In this document: positions 45,125 through 54,156 of the stretch, piece by piece
How positions within the stretch are numbered: the stretch's first letter is position 1
How the letters are laid out: each line of letters starts with the position of its first letter
Source of the DNA: Rhodococcus sp. P1Y
GTDB lineage: Bacteria; Actinomycetota; Actinomycetes; Mycobacteriales; Mycobacteriaceae
Assembly (NCBI RefSeq): GCF_003641205.1
Contig: NZ_CP032762.1
Location: 2,232,001-2,296,000, forward strand
Direction of reading: 5' to 3'
DNA length: 64,000 nucleotides
Made by a program: the position numbers and the translations under genes
Notes under the pieces: generated by a model
What the model was told of the DNA's origin: nothing
The model's database searches: none
The model's input: the letters and a program-made list of their open reading frames with translations, nothing else

Positions 45125-46551
45125 TGGTTGCTCCCTTCGGCCGCAAGCCCACCACGGTGGACCCTACGGTGATGCGCCCTCCCATGCCCTTGACACGGAC
45201 GGTGTCGTTGCGTTGGCGGGTGACGCTGCTGGCTGCGTCGGTGGTGGCAATCGCTGTGGCCGTCATGGCCATTGCTGCCTATGCGGTGGTCTCGCGCGCG
45301 CTGTACGCCGACGTGGACGCTCAACTTCGATCCCGCGCGGATGCGCTGATCAACAGCAACTTGGTGACCTTCGATCCTCGCTATGTCGCAGGCGCAACGC
45401 TGTACAGCACCGACGTGTCGGTGGCGTTGATCTACCCGGATCTGACCAAATACGTTGCGCCGGGCTCGAAAGTCCCCATCGGCGAACCCGAGATCGCGGT
45501 GGCCACAGGCGCATCGGAGCTGTCGCTTCGCACGGTCGACGACCAACGCGTGCTCAGTCAGCGTGCGCAGGACGGCAGTGCGATCGTTATCTCTCAACGT
45601 CTTTCGCCGACGGGCGCAGTCCTGGACAGGCTGGCGTGGGTGCTTCTCATCGTTGGTGGATGTGGCGTGGTGTTGGCAGCGGGCGCGGGTATGGCCGTCG
45701 GGCGAACCGGGTTGCGGCCGATCGCGCGTCTGACGGCCGCGGCCGAACGGGTGGCTCGAACCGATGATCTGACGCCGATTCCAGTGACGGGTGACGACGA
45801 ATTGGCGCGTCTCACCGAGAGTTTCAACACGATGCTCAGGGCGCTGGCGGAGTCGCGTGGGCGTCAGAGCAGGCTCGTCGCCGACGCGGGCCACGAGCTT
45901 CGAACTCCGCTGACGTCGCTGCGAACCAACATGGAGTTGCTGATCGCATCGGGTAGGCCCGGTGCACCGTCGATTCCCGACGAGGACATGGCCGAGCTTC
46001 GTAACGACGTCGTCGCGCAGATTCAGGAGCTCTCCACTTTGGTAGGCGATCTCGTCGATCTGGCTCGCGAGGATGCACCCGAGACGGTGTTCGAACGAGT
46101 CGATCTAGCCGATGCAGTCGAGCGAAGTCTGGAGCGGGCGCGGCGTCGTCGAAACGAAATCGATTTCAACGCAACGCTGGAACCCTGGTTTGTCTACGGC
46201 GATCACGCGGGATTGTCGCGGGCCGTCCTGAACGTTCTGGACAACGCCGCCAAATGGAGCCCTACCGGTGGTGAAGTGCGCATCGGTATGCGCCAGATCG
46301 GCGAAGGCTTGATGGAACTGACCGTGGACGACGCCGGTCCCGGTATCCCCGAAGAAGATCGCGAATTGGTCTTCGAGCGCTTCTACCGGTCGACGGCATC
46401 GCGCTCGATGCCAGGATCCGGCCTCGGGCTCGCAATAGTGCGCCAGGTCGTCGTCAAACACGGCGGAACGATCGGCGTCGAAGTGTCCGAACGAGGAGGC
46501 ACGTTGATTCGAATCATCTTGCCCGGTGAAGCCGCGACCGAACTCGGTTGA
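45121..46551 (+). CDS. mprB: Sensor histidine kinase MprB
   Basis: 476 residues, GTG start. Two membrane segments (about 35-58 and 165-190) frame an extracytoplasmic sensor domain. HAMP follows, then the phospho-accepting histidine in [20 protein letters not shown]. The ATPase domain has [32 protein letters not shown] and [12 protein letters not shown]. In mycobacteria the sensor domain interacts with DnaK and with PepD. The start overlaps the mprA stop as GTGA. Confidence 0.93.
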   Translation: MMVAPFGRKPTTVDPTVMRPPMPLTRTVSLRWRVTLLAASVVAIAVAVMAIAAYAVVSRALYADVDAQLRSRADALINSNLVTFDPRYVAGATLYSTDVSVALIYPDLTKYVAPGSKVPIGEPEIAVATGASELSLRTVDDQRVLSQRAQDGSAIVISQRLSPTGAVLDRLAWVLLIVGGCGVVLAAGAGMAVGRTGLRPIARLTAAAERVARTDDLTPIPVTGDDELARLTESFNTMLRALAESRGRQSRLVADAGHELRTPLTSLRTNMELLIASGRPGAPSIPDEDMAELRNDVVAQIQELSTLVGDLVDLAREDAPETVFERVDLADAVERSLERARRRRNEIDFNATLEPWFVYGDHAGLSRAVLNVLDNAAKWSPTGGEVRIGMRQIGEGLMELTVDDAGPGIPEEDRELVFERFYRSTASRSMPGSGLGLAIVRQVVVKHGGTIGVEVSERGGTLIRIILPGEAATELG

Positions 46552-46576
46552 TAGTCACGGGAAACTGATAGGTACG

Positions 46577-46593
46577 TCTCAGCACGCTCTCAG
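46577..46593 (+). promoter_or_regulatory. TCTCAG-N5-TCTCAG direct repeat upstream of pepD
   Basis: Same repeat and same spacing as the pair at 44399-44415, lying between mprB and pepD about 80 bases before the pepD start. It is the expected place for MprA binding. Only the five spacer bases differ. Confidence 0.7.
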
Positions 46594-46672
46594 TACCACC
46601 GGGCAATGTAGTCGTTAACAAAGCGGGTGACCTCGTGGACGCGAGGCTTCAAAGTGAAAGAAGCGACTGCAG

Positions 46673-48184
46673 ATGACCGACGATCGTAATGGCTCCGAGC
46701 GAGATGACTCTTCGCCGACGCAGGACCATTCAGCCCAGCAAGACTCGACCCAGCAGAACCCAGGCCAGCAGAACCCAGGCCCTCAGGGTCCTGCTCAGCA
46801 GTCGGATCAGCACGCGACGCAGCAGTTCCCGACGCAGCAGAATTCGCCCCAGTCGGCGTACGGTCAGCCAGGGCAATATGCGCGTCCGGCGTACGGGCAG
46901 AACCCGTATCAGCAGGGCTACGGCTACAGCCAGCAGCACGCGCCTTCGCAGCATGCGACCCCGACGCATCACGAGGCGCCTGTGCAGGCACCGGCTGCGC
47001 TGAAGAGTCGACCCGGCAGAACAACTCTCGTGGCAGGCGCGATTGCTCTTGTACTGGTCGGTGGCGGAATCGGTGGCGCTGTAGGTGTTCTCGCAGCCGG
47101 TGGTGGTAACGGCTCAGGCGCTGCGACCAACTCGCTCAACTCGACGGTGACGGCAGCGCAGCCCGCGGCCAATATCCCCGACGGTTCCATTCAGGCTGTG
47201 GCCAACAAGGTCCTGCCGAGTGTCGTGCAGATCCAGGTCACCGGCAGCCAGGCCGAGGGTGAAGGTTCTGGAGTCATCCTTTCCTCGGACGGTCTCATCC
47301 TGACCAACAATCACGTCGCGACCGGAGCGGGGGCCAACGGCAAGCTGACGGTTGCCTTCAACGACGGCTCGACTGCTCAGGCCACCCTCGTCGGCGCCGA
47401 CGCTGTGTCCGACATGGCCGTCATCAAGGTGGAGGGCCGGACCGACCTGACGCCCATCGAGCTCGGTTCCTCGTCCAATTTGCAGGTCGGCCAGCAGGTC
47501 GTCGCGATCGGATCACCGCTCGGTCTGGCCGGCACGGTCACCACAGGCATCGTGTCCTCGCTCAACCGGCCCGTGTCGACCAGCGGAGAGTCGGGCAACC
47601 AGAACTCCGTCATCGACGCGATCCAGACCGATGCAGCCATCAACCCCGGTAACTCGGGCGGCGCGCTCGTCAACACCGAAGGCCAGCTCATCGGCATCAA
47701 CACGGCCATCGCGACGCTCGGCGGCAGTGAGTCCTCGGGCTCGCAGAGCGGCTCGATCGGACTCGGGTTCGCCATCCCGGTGGATCAGGCCAAGCGCATC
47801 GCGGACGAATTGAGCACAACCGGCAAGGCGACGCAGGCCATGATCGGCGTGCAGGTGCCGTCGAAGGACGATGCCAACGGCGCAACGGTCGTCGAGGTCA
47901 CTGAGGGTGGCCCAGCTGCCGCGGCCGGCATCCCCAAGGGCGCCGTCATCACCAAGGTCGACGACCGAGTCGTCTCCTCCGGGGACGCGCTCATCGCCGC
48001 TGTCCGCTCGCACGCACCGGGCGATTCCGTCACCATCACCTACACCGACGGCGGAAGCGAGAAGACCGCTGACGTGAAGCTCGGTACCGCGGAACCGCAG
48101 ACCGCACCAGTCCAGGCGCCGTCCAGGTCCGGCTCCGAGTCGCAGTCCCCGTTCCAGATCCCTGGCTTCCCCGGGGGTCGTTGA
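46673..48184 (+). CDS. pepD: HtrA-type serine protease PepD
   Basis: 503 residues. The N-terminal 120 residues are rich in Gln, Pro and Tyr (cytoplasmic). One membrane anchor follows (TLVAGAIALVLVGGGIGGAVGVL). The trypsin-like domain has the histidine in LTNNHVA, aspartate in VSDMAVIKV and serine in NPGNSGGAL; a C-terminal PDZ domain follows (GGPAAAAGIPKGAVI). It degrades or refolds misfolded envelope proteins and feeds back on MprAB. Starts 121 bases after mprB and overlaps the next gene by 1 base. Confidence 0.94.
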   Translation: MTDDRNGSERDDSSPTQDHSAQQDSTQQNPGQQNPGPQGPAQQSDQHATQQFPTQQNSPQSAYGQPGQYARPAYGQNPYQQGYGYSQQHAPSQHATPTHHEAPVQAPAALKSRPGRTTLVAGAIALVLVGGGIGGAVGVLAAGGGNGSGAATNSLNSTVTAAQPAANIPDGSIQAVANKVLPSVVQIQVTGSQAEGEGSGVILSSDGLILTNNHVATGAGANGKLTVAFNDGSTAQATLVGADAVSDMAVIKVEGRTDLTPIELGSSSNLQVGQQVVAIGSPLGLAGTVTTGIVSSLNRPVSTSGESGNQNSVIDAIQTDAAINPGNSGGALVNTEGQLIGINTAIATLGGSESSGSQSGSIGLGFAIPVDQAKRIADELSTTGKATQAMIGVQVPSKDDANGATVVEVTEGGPAAAAGIPKGAVITKVDDRVVSSGDALIAAVRSHAPGDSVTITYTDGGSEKTADVKLGTAEPQTAPVQAPSRSGSESQSPFQIPGFPGGR

Positions 48185-48774
48185 TGCCGGTCGACACCGA
48201 TCGTCTCGCGACCGTTGCAACGATTTACGCACAGCGTGAGTCCCAGCAGGGCCTTACTACTACGGTAAGCAGTATGGAACTCGAGGCACCTCTGGCTGGG
48301 CGCGCGTTGGTTGTAATCGTCGACGACAAAACTGCGCACAGCGCCGACAAGAACGATTCGACCGGTCCTCTGGTGACCGAACTGCTCACCGAAGCCGGAT
48401 TTCTGGTCGACGGGGTGGTCGCCGTCACGTCGGACGAGGTCGACGTGCGCAATGCCCTCAACACCGCTGTGATCGGCGGCGTCGATCTGGTCGTCTCGAT
48501 CGGGGGGACCGGAGTGTCCCCACGGGACGTGACGCCAGATGTGACGGCGGAGGTTCTCGACCGCGAGATCCCCGGCATTTCGGAGGCGCTGCGCTCGTCC
48601 GGGCTCGCTGCGGGTTCGCTCGACGCCGGTCTATCCCGCGGCCTGGTCGGCGTGTCCGGCAGCACGCTGGTAGTCAACCTTGCATCCTCGCGGGCAGCAA
48701 TCCGCGACGGAATGGCGACGCTGACGCCGTTGGCGAGCCAGGTCATCTCCGAGCTGTCCGGTTTGGACGCCTGA
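48184..48774 (+). CDS. moaB: MoaB/MogA-type molybdopterin-binding protein
   Basis: 196 residues. The core (about 30-195) has the MoCF_biosynth fold with VSIGGTGVSPRDVTPDVTAEVLDREIPGISEAL, the motif that binds molybdopterin during its adenylylation. A later GVSGSTLVVNLASSRAAIRDGM fits the family. About 30 extra N-terminal residues lack similarity; the core could also start at an internal ATG (48274). The ATG shares one base with the pepD stop. Corresponds to Rv0984. Confidence 0.88.
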   Translation: MPVDTDRLATVATIYAQRESQQGLTTTVSSMELEAPLAGRALVVIVDDKTAHSADKNDSTGPLVTELLTEAGFLVDGVVAVTSDEVDVRNALNTAVIGGVDLVVSIGGTGVSPRDVTPDVTAEVLDREIPGISEALRSSGLAAGSLDAGLSRGLVGVSGSTLVVNLASSRAAIRDGMATLTPLASQVISELSGLDA

Positions 48775-48783
48775 GCCAGGGCC

Positions 48784-48963
48784 ATGTCCGAGGACGAAGA
48801 AGGAGAGAACGACGCAGCGAGCCGGGCCCGTGCAGAACGGGCCCGGCTCGCTCGCATTTTCGGCGAGGTACTGCCGGAGGAGACGTCCGACGATCTCGGC
48901 GACGGCAGCGATCGCAGATCGACCGACTGGTTCGAGCGGGAACGTCCCCCACACCATTTTTAG
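48784..48963 (+). CDS. Small acidic conserved-looking protein
   Basis: 59 residues: MSEDEEGENDAASRARAE, a short basic helix RARLARIFGEVLPEE, an acidic stretch and an ending DWFERERPPHHF. It starts 9 bases after the moaB stop in the same direction, preceded by GAGCCAGGGCC. The amphipathic helix and tight spacing suggest a real gene at the end of the mprA-mprB-pepD-moaB unit. No function recognised. Confidence 0.6.
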   Translation: MSEDEEGENDAASRARAERARLARIFGEVLPEETSDDLGDGSDRRSTDWFERERPPHHF

Positions 48964-49516
48964 TGTGATCCACAACACATTATTGGGCCCTGAATCACAG
49001 GTTTGTTAGTAGTTCGTTTACCCGCCGTTAGCGGACCGCGCGCCCCATTTCCTACCTGACGACTTCGAATCACCGTGATTGCAAACGAGGAGTAGAGCAT
49101 CAGGCATGGGGGTACGCCGTCAGTTACCGGAACGTCTGCCCACATCAGGGCGCTTTTACGGCGCGGTGAGGTTTGTAACGGAACCGCAACGACGCCGATA
49201 GGTGTGATCCGGGTTACCGTCAAGTAGGGTGTGACAGGCGTTCACACGTACGAAACACATCACGATTCAGACAACTACGACGGGCAATCGTAGGGATTGT
49301 CACGATCCGGCAACTCCTCTAATGTTCCCCTCAGCTTCCAACGGCACGGACTCGGGCGACACGCTCCGGGGCGGATCGGGTGGAACTGAATACGAACCTG
49401 ATCCAAGGATCTAGTTCTGCTCGGGGATCTTCGGCATTGCTGCCGTCGTGACCCGGGGGTGAAAGCCACAAGCTTCCCGTGCGAATGCGCTGGGACTGAA
49501 CATGATGAGGAAGTAA
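48964..49516. other. 553-bp intergenic region before the first porin gene
   Basis: No convincing gene was found on either strand. It contains several GTTAC/GTAAC motifs (near 49125, 49173, 49212), a TGTGA-N6-ACACA sequence at 48964-48979 and a GTGTGA-N7-TCACAC dyad at 49229-49247. The length and motif density suggest a heavily regulated promoter or an untranslated RNA leader for the porin gene. Confidence 0.5.
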
Positions 49517-50227
49517 ATGACGGAGATCCAGAAGCCGCGGCGTAGCCGTGGACTGAAGTCCATGAGCGCTGCAGTTGTAGCCGGCGCTTCGGTTGTCGGC
49601 CTGGTGCTCGGCACGGGTACCGCGTCCGCAGCTGTTGACAGCTCCAACTCGGTTGTGGATGCCAACGGCAACCTCATCACCGTGACGCTGTCCGACACCT
49701 TCATCAACAGCGTCCCGCCGCTCGACGGCAACCCACTCACGCGTGAGTGGTTCGCCAACGGCGTTGCAGGCTGGGAAGTTACCGGGCCTGACGCCGACGA
49801 CTTCGAAGGCACCGTCGCAGTTGGCTACCAGGTCGGCTACCCGGCCAGCCTCGGTGGCAAGATCACCTTCGGCTACTCGACCCCGAACTTCAGCATCGGT
49901 GGCGGCACGGATCTCAACTTCGACGAGACCGGCCTTACCGATGGAACCAACAGCAGCTCCTTCTCCACCAACGACCTCCTGCCGTCGCTCGGCTTCGAGG
50001 CCGAGATCGCTCCCGGACCCGGCATCGTCGACGCCACCGGCGCTTCGGGCAACGTCCAGGGCACCGAGGGTGACGCTGCTGGCGCTTCGGGCACCATCCA
50101 GATCGCCAACGTTCACGGCACCGCTACCGGCATCCTCGGTAACGTCCGCGTTCGCCCGTACGTCATGGTCACCAGCTCCACCGGTGACGTTGCTGTGACC
50201 TACGGCAACCCTTGGGTCTTCAACTGA
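49517..50227 (+). CDS. MspA-family porin
   Basis: 236 residues. A signal peptide (about 1-38) ends GTGTASAA; the GAGGAAG Shine-Dalgarno fixes the ATG. The mature part is beta-rich with MspA-type sequence (VGYQVGYPASLGGKITFGYSTPN, GNVRVRPYVMVTSSTGDVAVTYGNPWVFN). MspA porins form octameric channels for small hydrophilic solutes through the mycolic-acid outer membrane. No cysteines, unlike the two relatives at 52057 and 52779. Confidence 0.9.
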   Translation: MTEIQKPRRSRGLKSMSAAVVAGASVVGLVLGTGTASAAVDSSNSVVDANGNLITVTLSDTFINSVPPLDGNPLTREWFANGVAGWEVTGPDADDFEGTVAVGYQVGYPASLGGKITFGYSTPNFSIGGGTDLNFDETGLTDGTNSSSFSTNDLLPSLGFEAEIAPGPGIVDATGASGNVQGTEGDAAGASGTIQIANVHGTATGILGNVRVRPYVMVTSSTGDVAVTYGNPWVFN

Positions 50228-50277
50228 TCTAGATCGGTTGAGCTCTTAGCTTCACCCAGCGCTAGCGCGCTGAACAC

Positions 50278-50315
50278 GATCGGGCCCGTCCGGATTACTC
50301 CGGCCGGGCCCGATC
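50278..50315 (+). terminator. Terminator after the first porin gene
   Basis: GATCGGGCCCG pairs with CGGGCCCGATC, extended inside by CCGG pairs around ATTACT. A strong GC-rich stem without a long T run, about 50 bases after the stop. Confidence 0.8.
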
Positions 50316-50395
50316 TCGTTGTCCCACTCTCATATTCGACAAACGCGCGGGCGAACGTCAGTGGCGACGTCGGCGCGAGAAATGGTTGAACATCG

Positions 50396-50821
50396 ATGCG
50401 CCCCACACTGATCTCCGCAGTCGCCGTGATCGCACTGATCGCACTGTCCGGTTGTAGTAGTGACTCCGGTAGCGAAGCGAGCAGCGCCAATGCGGACGTA
50501 TGCACGCAGTTTGCGGCCGCCCATGACGACTTGACCGAGCTGAGCGCAGCCGGGCCCGTCGACGGCGACGTCGATAAATGGACTGCTGACAAAGATGCCG
50601 CCATCGCGAAATTCACGCCGCTCGCCGATCAGGCAAGCGGCGACGTGCAATCCGCCATCCAATCACTTACTGCAGCACTGCCGCAGGATTCGTTGGAACT
50701 GGCCGAGCCGGGTAGCGAATCGGGTCAGGCGTTCGTGGACAACTCTGCTGCCGTTGCGTCCTCGTGCGAGAGCGACGGCACGGCTATCACCCTCGCTGAA
50801 TTTCCTCTTCAGGCTTTCTAA
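50396..50821 (+). CDS. Putative lipoprotein
   Basis: 141 residues. The signal MRPTLISAVAVIALIALSGC carries a clear lipobox (LSGC). The mature part has a Ser-rich linker and two cysteines (ADVCTQF and ASSCESD), possibly forming a disulfide that closes a small helical domain. No family recognised. It stands alone between the first porin and a small secreted protein. Confidence 0.7.
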   Translation: MRPTLISAVAVIALIALSGCSSDSGSEASSANADVCTQFAAAHDDLTELSAAGPVDGDVDKWTADKDAAIAKFTPLADQASGDVQSAIQSLTAALPQDSLELAEPGSESGQAFVDNSAAVASSCESDGTAITLAEFPLQAF

Positions 50822-50911
50822 CCGCTCGGATCACCCGCCCGCGAATGTGATGTGGGTTACACTTCGGTCGTTCTAGAGCTCTGTCCACCTGGGTCGGGTA
50901 TTGGAGCGAAA

Positions 50912-51232
50912 ATGTTCGGCAAGGGTTCGTTGGTTGTGTTGAGTGTGTGTGCAATGGCGATCGGGTTTGCGGGTGCGGCGACAGCGGCAGTGCCCACGCT
51001 GCCGCCCGAGTCGACCGTAGGGCTGGGTGAGTCGGAGGCCGAAGCGGAACTGGAAGATGCCGGCTACAGTCCGTACGTGATCTCCCGTCACGGAGGTGGC
51101 GCCGAATGCGTCGTGTTCAATCAGGTGTCCGTCACCGATTACAACCAGTGGGTCGAGGACTCGGAGACCAGTGGCACATTCTCCGACGACGATGAATACA
51201 CGGTATTTCTTGCAGTGAATTGCACATCGTGA
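50912..51232 (+). CDS. Small secreted protein, PASTA-like
   Basis: 106 residues. A signal peptide (MFGKGSLVVLSVCAMAIGFAGAATA) precedes an 80-residue domain that begins LPPESTVGLGESEAEAELEDAGY, reminiscent of the VGxxxxxAxxxLxxxG start of PASTA domains. Two cysteines probably pair. The ATG at 50912 has GGAG 7 bases upstream; a longer frame to 50852 is less likely. Function unknown. Confidence 0.65.
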   Translation: MFGKGSLVVLSVCAMAIGFAGAATAAVPTLPPESTVGLGESEAEAELEDAGYSPYVISRHGGGAECVVFNQVSVTDYNQWVEDSETSGTFSDDDEYTVFLAVNCTS

Positions 51233-51282
51233 CCTGCCTACGGCCGCCATCTGCGTAGCGCGCGCGTTCGTATAGCAAGAGA

Positions 51283-51323
51283 AAAGGCCCGCCGTTCCTG
51301 ATTTCAGGTAACGGCGGGCCTTT
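51283..51323. terminator. Bidirectional terminator between secreted protein and mscL
   Basis: AAAGGCCCGCCGTT (51283-51296) pairs perfectly with 51310-51323. The A and T runs at the outer ends give a U-containing tail in both directions, serving the plus-strand gene ending at 51232 and mscL on the minus strand. Confidence 0.88.
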
Positions 51324-51336
51324 CGATTGTTACGAT

Positions 51337-51816
51337 CTACGGCTTGCTGTGCTGCCCGCTACCGGAGTCGTCCGAATCGCCGATGGCCTCGCCGCTGCCA
51401 CCCGTGTCGTCGGCAGGCGTCGACAGCTTCTGGCCGACGGTGGTTCCGCCCGCCAGAATGTCGCGAATCTGGACCAAAACGTCGACGTCGCTCAACTCCT
51501 TGTCGGGTTGGCTCACGAAGCGCTTCTTCGCGGTGTTGACCGGCAAGATGAGCACGAAGTAGACCACCGCGGCGATGATCACGAAGTTGATGATGGCTGT
51601 GACCACTGCGCCGAGATTGATGAAAGTCTCTGCGCTGGAGGTGATCTGGAATCCCCAGCCGTACTCGTTCGATCCGCCGATCGCGGACACGAGAGGGTTG
51701 ACGATGTTAGTGGTGAAGGCTGTGACGATTGCGGTGAACGCTGCGCCGACGACCACCGCGACGGCGAGATCCACAACGTTTCCGCGGAGAAGGAAGTCCT
51801 TGAAACCCTTGAGCAT
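51337..51816 (-). CDS. mscL: Large-conductance mechanosensitive channel
   Basis: 159 residues. MLKGFKDFLLRGNVVDLAVAVVVGAAFTAIV is the typical amphipathic start plus first membrane helix; a second helix (INFVIIAAVVYFVLILPVN) and a charged cytoplasmic tail follow. It opens under membrane tension to relieve osmotic downshock. The C-terminal tail is longer than usual and Ser/Gly/Asp-rich. The ATG at 51816 has GGAGG just upstream. Corresponds to Rv0985c. Confidence 0.95.
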   Translation of the reverse strand: MLKGFKDFLLRGNVVDLAVAVVVGAAFTAIVTAFTTNIVNPLVSAIGGSNEYGWGFQITSSAETFINLGAVVTAIINFVIIAAVVYFVLILPVNTAKKRFVSQPDKELSDVDVLVQIRDILAGGTTVGQKLSTPADDTGGSGEAIGDSDDSGSGQHSKP

Positions 51817-52056
51817 GGGCCCTCCTTGGGCTGATCGGTCGGACGGTGTGTGGCTTCGAGCGTCGAGGCTAGTCGACCTCGGCGGCAATCTGGTGGACCT
51901 GCGAGGAATTCGAAACTGCGTGTGCGTCCGCGGTACACATATTTTCATTCGACCTCGCTAATGACTACGGCGCAATGCCGATGTATCCTTCCCGAAGAAT
52001 GAGTCTCGGTGACGTATGTCGAGGCGGCCTTAATTCATTGTTGTACGAGGGGAACC

Positions 52057-52725
52057 ATGAACAAGTCTCGCTTTTCCGCGCTGCGCAGGATCGGTCGAAT
52101 CGCTGTGCTCGGTGCAGTGGGATCGGTCGCTGTCGGGCTGATGTCCACCGGGGCCGCCAACGCCGAAACTTTCGTCCCTCTCCCCAACGGAGAGAAGGTC
52201 GCCGGACCGTACAAGATCGCGCACTTCGACGAGTCCGCCAAGGTCGCGCCGCAGATCGCGTTCAACGGCCTCAACCGGAACGCCTGGGCCACCGGGACCG
52301 CGCTGTCGGAGGTGCCCGAGGGCGCTACCGGCACCCTGAAGACCGGCTACCTCGTCGGCTGCCAGCTCGACATGGACGACCTCAGCTTCGGGCTCGACCT
52401 CGGCGCCGGAATCGAAGGTGGCAACACCAACATCATCACGCTGTTCCCCATTCCTTTCCTCATCGGTGGCGAGGGTGAGACCACCAACAAGATCGAGGGC
52501 GGTGTCTCGTTCGACGTTCCGCTGAAGGATCGTGAAGTGGCAGCTGTCGAGGTCGCGTCGAAGGACGTGAAGGGGCCGATCACCGCGATCCAGTACCAGG
52601 ACGTCGCGATCTCGGTTCAGAACTGCGGAGGCTACGCCCAGGCCCGCTCGTACACGACCCTCGAGCTCACCGGCGACTACCGCTACAAGGGCACATTGTA
52701 CGGCCAGCCGTTCAGCATCGGCTGA
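52057..52725 (+). CDS. MspA-family porin-like protein
   Basis: 222 residues. A signal peptide ends STGAANAE (about 32). The mature beta-rich domain starts TFVPLPNGEKV and contains two cysteines (VGCQLDM and QNCGGYAQARSY), ending YGQPFSIG. This Cys-containing subgroup of MspA relatives is common in Rhodococcus and Nocardia. The ATG at 52057 follows GAGGGG. The next gene is a paralog 53 bases downstream. Confidence 0.85.
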   Translation: MNKSRFSALRRIGRIAVLGAVGSVAVGLMSTGAANAETFVPLPNGEKVAGPYKIAHFDESAKVAPQIAFNGLNRNAWATGTALSEVPEGATGTLKTGYLVGCQLDMDDLSFGLDLGAGIEGGNTNIITLFPIPFLIGGEGETTNKIEGGVSFDVPLKDREVAAVEVASKDVKGPITAIQYQDVAISVQNCGGYAQARSYTTLELTGDYRYKGTLYGQPFSIG

Positions 52726-52778
52726 GACGACGCCGGCCGATGAATACTTCGCAGGACATCACGAGGGGAACAGTCAAG

Positions 52779-53501
52779 TTGAAGAACAACAAGAGCGCAG
52801 CCGCCCGCATTGCGGCTCTGGGCGCCGTTGGCGCCATTGCGATCGGATTCTGGTCGGCAGGTGCAGCAAGCGCCGATACGTTCGTGCCGTTGGCCGACAA
52901 TGAGATCTCTAAGACGCTCGTCGACGGAACTACGGTGACGATCAAGGGATTCGGTCAGAGCGGCCTCATCTCACCGTCGATGGGTGCCACGCCGACTCAG
53001 CGCAACGTGTGGGTGACCGGTAACTACACCGTCGAGACGTCCAACCCCGGCGGCGGATCCATCGAGCCCGGTTTCCTCGTCGGATGCCAGGTCGATTTCG
53101 CCGCCGGTATCAGCGGTGGCGTTGAAGGCTCGTTCGGGCAGGGCAACACCATCAGCCTCGAGCCCGGAACTTTGGATCTCGGAATCACTCGCACGCAGCC
53201 GAACACGTACGACATCGGTGCAGGAGTCAACTTGGACCTCGCTCCCGGCCAGCTCAACGACGTCAAGCTCGTTGCGGACGAAACCGACGCCAAGATCGAC
53301 GGCGTGACCGTCGCGACCGAGGTGTCGAACAGCTTCGACTTCTCCGGCAACGGAGGCGGTTTCACCTTCGCCGACGAAACCTTGAGTGTCTCCGGTTGTG
53401 CTGGCTTCGCCGAAGCTCGCTCGTACGTCAACGTCACCATCGACAACGATGCCGTCACCTCTACCGTGACGCTGTGGGGACAGCCCTTCAGCATCGGCTG
53501 A
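52779..53501 (+). CDS. MspA-family porin-like protein, paralog of the preceding gene
   Basis: 240 residues from the TTG at 52779. This start places GAGGGGAAC about 10 bases upstream, as in the paralog, and leaves an ideal signal peptide ending GAASA. An ATG at 52740 is in frame but has no visible Shine-Dalgarno. The mature part begins DTFVPLADNEI, has the two-cysteine pattern (VGCQVDF and SGCAGFAEARSYV) and ends WGQPFSIG. It is 33 residues longer between the cysteines than its neighbour. It ends at a 21-bp perfect hairpin. Confidence 0.83.
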   Translation: MKNNKSAAARIAALGAVGAIAIGFWSAGAASADTFVPLADNEISKTLVDGTTVTIKGFGQSGLISPSMGATPTQRNVWVTGNYTVETSNPGGGSIEPGFLVGCQVDFAAGISGGVEGSFGQGNTISLEPGTLDLGITRTQPNTYDIGAGVNLDLAPGQLNDVKLVADETDAKIDGVTVATEVSNSFDFSGNGGGFTFADETLSVSGCAGFAEARSYVNVTIDNDAVTSTVTLWGQPFSIG

Positions 53502-53516
53502 TACGTAAGGCTCCTG

Positions 53517-53561
53517 AACACTTCCGGCGACGATGCGATACGCATCGTCGCCGGAAGTGTT
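53517..53561 (+). terminator. Terminator after the tandem porin genes
   Basis: A perfect 21-bp stem (53517-53537 with 53541-53561) with a 3-base loop. TTCC follows the stem. Confidence 0.9.
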
Positions 53562-53637
53562 TCCGTAGCACAAACAAGCTGATTGTGATTTCCAACAGAG
53601 TTAGTGCTCGACGACCTGGCAGGATAGTATCTCCGCT

Positions 53638-54156
53638 ATGGGACGTCACAGAGCAGGGGATGCTGCACCGTCAGGCGACTGGATCGACGCCGAAATCGGT
53701 AGGCGTCACCGCCTGTCGGTCTTTCACGATCCCATTGTCGCACCGGAAGATCGGTCCGCGCTGCTGCTACTTTTTCCCACCCAGACCGATGTCGAGGATT
53801 ACGCGCACCGGGACGAGGCGTATCGCAACCTGGGTACGTCCGCGGCTCTACATGTCCTTCGGAACGTCTTCGCGGACTTCGATTCCTACGTGCTGAGGCT
53901 GTCCGACCAGCGTGTTGTCGAGCACCGCCCGATGCGGTCCGACGACGTCCTGCACAGTGACGTGTTCATCGAAACGCACGAGTGCGACGGCGACGCCGAT
54001 GTTTTCGCTCTTCGTATCGTGTTCACAGACACAATCGGTGCGTTGGTGTTCACCAACTTCGCGACGTTCGTCGGCCAGTTGGACAACCCATCACAGCAGG
54101 CCGAGGACGACGAAGAAGTCAAAGCCTCCGACGACGGCCTCGCAGCTACCGTCTAG
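53638..54156 (+). CDS. Hypothetical cytoplasmic protein with acidic tail
   Basis: 172 residues, ATG start. A mixed alpha/beta domain (FHDPIVAPEDRSALLLLFPTQTDVEDYAHRDEAY, VFALRIVFTDTIGALVFTNFATFVGQLD) ends in an acidic tail (QQAEDDEEVKASDDG). No membrane segment and no family recognised. It lies between the porins and the SAF protein, convergent with the latter. The stop codon sits in a 16-bp direct duplication. Confidence 0.55.
   Translation: MGRHRAGDAAPSGDWIDAEIGRRHRLSVFHDPIVAPEDRSALLLLFPTQTDVEDYAHRDEAYRNLGTSAALHVLRNVFADFDSYVLRLSDQRVVEHRPMRSDDVLHSDVFIETHECDGDADVFALRIVFTDTIGALVFTNFATFVGQLDNPSQQAEDDEEVKASDDGLAATV

Noticed and set aside
48964..48979. CRP site TGTGA-N6-ACACA
   Set aside because: One half-site mismatch, no central TA, and about 550 bases from the next gene; too weak to call.
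49229..49247. CRP site GTGTGA-N7-TCACAC
   Set aside because: The spacer is one base longer than the CRP/GlxR consensus allows; kept only as a dyad.
49331..50116. 261-residue frame on the minus strand opposite the porin gene
   Set aside because: It is antisense to a well-supported gene with signal peptide and Shine-Dalgarno; typical shadow frame in high-GC DNA.
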